Shown here: positions 59,594 through 64,000 of the stretch, one piece after another
Numbering within the stretch: position 1 is the first letter of the stretch
Layout of the letters: the number at the start of each line of letters is the position of its first letter
Assembly (NCBI GenBank): GCA_963978545.1
Contig: OZ021726.1
Location: 56,031,959 to 56,095,958 of the forward strand
Direction of reading: 5' to 3'
Source: Linyphia triangularis
Lineage: Eukaryota > Arthropoda > Arachnida > Araneae > Linyphiidae
Length of the DNA stretch: 64,000 nucleotides
The notes under the pieces: model-generated
What the model was told of the DNA's origin: nothing
Databases searched by the model: none
The model's input: only the letters and a program-made list of their open reading frames with translations
Position numbers and translations under genes: made by a program

Positions 59594-61546
59594 GTAAGCA
59601 ATCTTAATCCTTTACTAAATTTTAAATACATTTACTCGCATATTTGTTGATAGAACAATTGCATATTTTCTTTTATTAAATATATGTAATTTTCTAAAGA
59701 TCTTTTAAAACTTTTTTTTTTTGTCTTACTGAGTAAAGTTTAACCAAACAGGCATGTTTATAATCAATGTCTATAGGGTTAACTCTTTAATCAGAATATT
59801 GATGAGACACGAATCTCGAGATCGATGCAAAAGTAAAATATTGTGTTTTGTGAAAGGGAATGTTGAAAGGAAAATTGTAACACTTTTCTGAAAGAGTTGC
59901 CGAAGCAGAGCTTCTTTTGCAACAGTGTCCATATTATGAGAACTCTACTTTCAGAATAAGTAGAAGTGATAAGACAGGGTCGTGTTATTTGTCAGGTAGC
60001 CAGAATTTAGGCTTTTTTTTTTTTTTTAACCCATGGGATCGGGGCAAATATAAATAGTTTCTTTAAAAAAAGCTCCAACTACGCTCCGACTAAATGTTGA
60101 ACGATATTTCGGTGCAGTATAGCTCTTGTTTTTAGCTGTTGTTCAATAAGTAAAATAGAATACAATCAACTCTTCTGAAGAACCTTTTTATTTAAACCGA
60201 GATATAGAAGGAAAATCTATACTGGTAAGTTCATCCATCACTCTCAGTTGCAAATTGATTGCGGTATTTTATAGGCCGAAAATCGTTTTTTAGACTCATA
60301 AAAAGAATTGAAGAGTAACCAACCATCCGTGAATCGGTTCACTTAATAGAACACTTCGTTTTTAACGATTGTATTTGGTCCTATCTTATTTCTATTGGCT
60401 TTAAAAAGCTTTTCCTTCAATTGTGTCATATGTTGTGATTGTTTGACCAAATTGTGTGGATTATACTATTCATAAATTGGTTATTAAAAAAATATATATA
60501 TTTAAAGCGTTATTTTATGAGTACTTTTTTTTCTTCCGGTTTACATTTCATGGTTAAAATTCTTAAGTAATTTTGAGATCTCTCCAACATCTTTTGTGAG
60601 ATCTGATGGCTAGTACGATTTTTGATTTTCTGATATTTTTCTATATTTGCATAAAATTATTTATATTTTAAATCCATTTTTCCGAAAGCCAGTTTGTTTG
60701 GTCTTGGAATTTTCCAAAACGTTTCTCACTATCGTTCAATGTCAAATTTTTAATTACTTTTATTATCGGCTAATTGAAAGCATGTGTTATAAATTTGTAA
60801 ACAGGAGCGGTAAAATTTAAAATTAGTAATTGATTTTTACATTGTTCAGTTTTCGAAAAAGAGTACTCAATGGGGTTTTATTATGAACATTTTTGTCGGT
60901 GATTGCGACTTTTTCCCCCACTTTTACATAAAAATTTATTTTATAAAGTAAGGAATGTCTAAAAAACTGATTTTCAACGCACTAACTTTAGTTCCCTTGG
61001 GATATGAGTGATCGTTTAGGCTGCCTCTGTCCCTGAGTGCTGACAATAGACTTGCTTTTTAGGAGGCGTCATTTCGTATGAACAAAATTGTTAGTTTAGC
61101 GATGGTTCAAGTATTATCATTGTTAAAAATAAATGTTGTAATTGTAGTAATGTTTATTTAAACATTCTAAACTATGATACGGTTTGCATTTATACATATT
61201 GCAAAAAAGTAGCGACCTTCTTGTTCAACTTTCTGGCTTATTTCGTCCTATTTTTTTCGTCATCGAAAAGTGAAATGATGTCAACACCGTGATATGTTTA
61301 AATCGCTGTTTATTTATACTGTTACCCCGATGATAGTCACCTGAACGGAAAGCAGAGCAAATCATGCTTAGCGAGTTAATAAATTTTTGGTATTGGCTGA
61401 GTAATATCGCGCAACACCAATTTGTCGGCTTAAGCACACAGCAGTAAACTTCTTCCTGTTTTGGCTTTACTTAGTCAAATGTCATTTTAAGTAATGCTTC
61501 AGTTTTATGAACAATTGCAACTTTTGTTTCCTTTAAGAGAAATTCC

Positions 61547-61581
61547 ATAAAGGATGCCGTTCGGTGAACGACATCCTTTAT
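61547..61581. repeat. 16-bp stem hairpin
   Basis: ATAAAGGATGCCGTTC (61547-61562), loop GGT, then GAACGACATCCTTTAT (61566-61581). 15 of 16 bases pair and the remaining C:A is the only mismatch. Confidence 0.92.
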
Positions 61582-61724
61582 CAGCATCAGTTATTTGAAC
61601 ACAATTTGTAAGCACATATAAAACGTCTTCTAAAGGTAGTCGCGAAAGCTTAATTATATAGTTCGGAATTTATCTTTTGTTCTTAGTGCTCAAACATTGA
61701 GCTCAAAAAGTTGCAAGTTGCACA

Positions 61725-62330
61725 TAAAAATTGGCAGTGCATATAAAGAATTTATGTTAAAAACTTTGTTTTTATGGGTTATATTATTTTTAAATCCTTT
61801 TTATTAACTTCTATTGTATTTGTGGAGGGCAAAACTGCAAAGGGTGATTAATCCACTTTCCATCATCCAATCGAGTTGAAATTTGGCAGATAGATTCGAT
61901 GTCGATGACAACAGATTCTATCACATTTTGGTGGCTGTCAGTCACTAAAAGGTCGCTTTTACGGAATACTAATTTACCAACTAGCCGTTATCCAATTGCG
62001 CTGAAATAGCATTTAACCGTTCATTGAAAAAACACTTTCCTGTAGCCAAAATTGTTTTAATAAATAAATAATAAAATTGTTTTAATCAGAATAAATAAAA
62101 GATATTTGGATGTGAGTGCATAAATTCACATTCATTTTTTAAAGAATACACTTTGAAAAGTAGTTTATCGCATATTTTGCTGATAGAAATGTTTTTGGTA
62201 TTTAAAATTAGATGCCAACACCAAGCACACGCTGGCAACAGAAACGACGCTTTGTTTATGAATTTAAAAATTGGCAACCCATATAAAGGATTTATATTAA
62301 AAAAAAATTTATAGGTTATATTTACGTTTT
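61725..62330 (+). repeat. Family C copy with duplicated ends
   Basis: The segment 'AAAAATTGGCAGTGCATATAAA...TATGGGTTATAT' (61726-61790) precedes the usual family C start and recurs, diverged, at its end (62265-62330). The copy is therefore bounded by ~65-bp direct repeats about 537 bp apart. Internal blocks are CATCCAATCGAG, GATGTCGATGACAA and ACGGAATACTAATTTACCAAC (in part). Non-coding. Confidence 0.78.
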
Positions 62331-64000
62331 AAATAAAAGCTTTGACTATATAAAGGTTAAAAAAAAAAATCCAAAATCGTGATTGTTGCATGAAAACTGA
62401 GAATTGGATGCTTGTTTCCAGTTCATATCCTATAAAATCATTGCATAAAGTGGTATTTTTAACTATGTTCTCTCAGAATTTTGCCCACTCGTTAGTTTCA
62501 TACGAGAGTAAAAAGTTAATATTATGTCTGAATCTCAAATTTTACTAAGCGAAAATTTCGACATTTCTTGAGTTATAAATAAAAACAATCTCTTTAGTAA
62601 ACGTAGTTGATCTTAAAATCTCGGTATTCTGGAGGATGTTGGTTTTTTACTTTAGGTATCGCATTGTACTTAATGACACTTTTCAATATATAAGGCTAAG
62701 AGTTTGACCTTGACCTACAATGCCTCTAAATGTGAAAATTTAATTGTTCAGCTTATGCTCTAATTTTTATCTCAATATATATATGTAAATGTTATTTTGG
62801 AGACGCAATGGGGTTGTTTAAATTTTTATTTGCATTGCTGAAAATCCATTGTTTTGTGTACATTATAGCCATATATCTTAAAAAGAAGAAAAGTTACCTT
62901 TTTTCTGAAATATTGGCCTAATCTATTTATTTTGAAAATAAACGTTACATTGGGATAGATAGCAACATTCTAGAGAAAGTTATCAAATAATTTTTTGAAG
63001 AAATCCAAATTTTATTTTTGGGTATTAAAATCCAAAAATATTCGTATGTAATACTTTAGATGAAAGCTAAAATTTCCATCTTCCGACGATGCCCAATTTT
63101 AGTCGTTACTAAAATTATTAAAAAAAAGTTATTTAATTTCTTTGAAAAAATGTCGAAATCTACATTTTTTTAGTCAGGTATGTTATTTATATCGGACTTT
63201 CTTTCCTATATCCTTAATTATTAGAATTAACAAATCTTTTATTTCTGATTGGGTTATTCTAGTTGGCAGAGGTTCATCTTAGAAATAAAAAAAGGCAGGA
63301 TGTTATTTCCCAAGAAAAGGGCAACTCCTCTTTTCGAGAGCACTTTTATGGCAAATTGCAGAAATTTGTATCCGGTTTTCTTCAATAATTTAATCCATTT
63401 TTCCACTATGATAAATATTTAAAAAAAATTTGGGAAAAAATAATAATAATAATGCTTAAAACGGCTGAAATTCAAAAACTTGCTCAGAAACTCAAAAGAC
63501 AAATGATATCAAAATACTGATAAAATGCTACAGTCCTACTTCTTCTGGAATGAAAAAATTATTAAGAATAAAAAACCATCTACACTGTAAAATTGGCATC
63601 CAATATTTATTTTTTATAAAAATATCAATTTATAATAAATACTGTAAATAAAGATAAGAATTTTTTGGTGTAATGAATGTTAAGAACTTTTCACAACCCT
63701 TACAAAATTTCTAAAATATGAATGAATCAACCTTAAACTTTATTTTTTAGGCTTTGCCATTGACAAAGAATAGTGTTTCTCCGAATTTAACAATATTCAT
63801 TTTGAAATATCACAAGGAGTATTCTGACTGAAGAACTTGGCCTATGTAATAAAATTTGTGCATTTTTTTATTTTCCAAATCTGATCAAATTCTGTCTCAA
63901 AATGGCGATTTTTTGCTATACATGCCGTTATTACACAGGCTATAAGAGAAGTTTTTTTTTTTTTTTTTTTTATCGGAAATAATACGGGATATTGATTACA

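Larger units (their letters stand above)
59594..64000 (+). other. AMFR: AMFR intron 2 (start only)
   Basis: Begins GTAAGC. At least 4.4 kb long and open at the right edge. Contains a family C copy and a hairpin. At about 60095-60145 'ACGATATTTCGGTGCAGTATAG' (in part) resembles the SINE body. A T20 run lies at 63952-63971. No exon-like segment recognised. Confidence 0.85.

Noticed and set aside
60985..61080. Possible piggyBac-like MITE scrap ('GAGTGCTGACA...TTTTTAGGAGGCGTCA')
   Set aside because: Resembles the 41028-41690 element but has no TTAA-flanked second end. Too diverged to call.
63720..63830. Candidate AMFR exon 3 after a TTTTTTAG acceptor-like site near 63751
   Set aside because: The downstream frames hit stops quickly and show no match to the expected LKDKFWN-type segment.

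Overview
The window is eukaryotic nuclear DNA, very AT-rich, packed with dispersed repeats and long homopolymers, with almost no coding sequence. The repeat types (Helentron-like ends, a tRNA-derived SINE with an ACCAACC tail, TTAA-flanked MITEs, hAT relics, a Ty3-type solo LTR) together with long introns suggest an arthropod, most likely an arachnid and perhaps a spider. That placement is inference.

One host gene is clear, on the + strand. Two coding exons, 19982..20296 and 59501..59593, join in frame across a GT-AG, phase-0 intron of 39,204 bp. They encode the N-terminus of the ER ubiquitin ligase AMFR/gp78 (RNF45 type). Exon 1 holds the conserved N-terminal 'FL.R.P.PSL..YT' segment and the first membrane helix. 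Exon 2 holds the second helix and the conserved 'K.IQ..VFG.LRVSE.Q' motif. The remaining membrane segments, RING, CUE and p97-binding parts must lie beyond 64000. The first ATG follows a GC/CpG-richer, TATA-less stretch with a palindromic NRF1-type site, a CACGTG E-box and two short upstream ORFs.

Layout: 1-19500 is upstream repeat-rich DNA. It holds a possible exon end at the left edge, two hAT-type elements with perfect 8-bp target duplications (4340-5683; 6674-10483, the latter with a nested long-inverted-repeat MITE), a solo LTR (15510-16269) and a Helentron-like element with two internal tandem arrays (17640-18877). 19500-20300 is the promoter and exon 1. 20300-59500 is intron 1, carrying LINE relics, two SINEs, three TTAA-flanked MITEs, several local duplications and hairpins, and a decayed transposon (32654-35226) with perfect 23-bp inverted ends and a broken, unusual cysteine-containing gene. 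59594-64000 is the start of intron 2.

Three home-made repeat families (A, B, C) recur throughout and explain much of the intron. B has at least 14 pieces, C seven, A two. No new host 'system' is visible. The least explained item is the protein family inside the 32654-35226 transposon.
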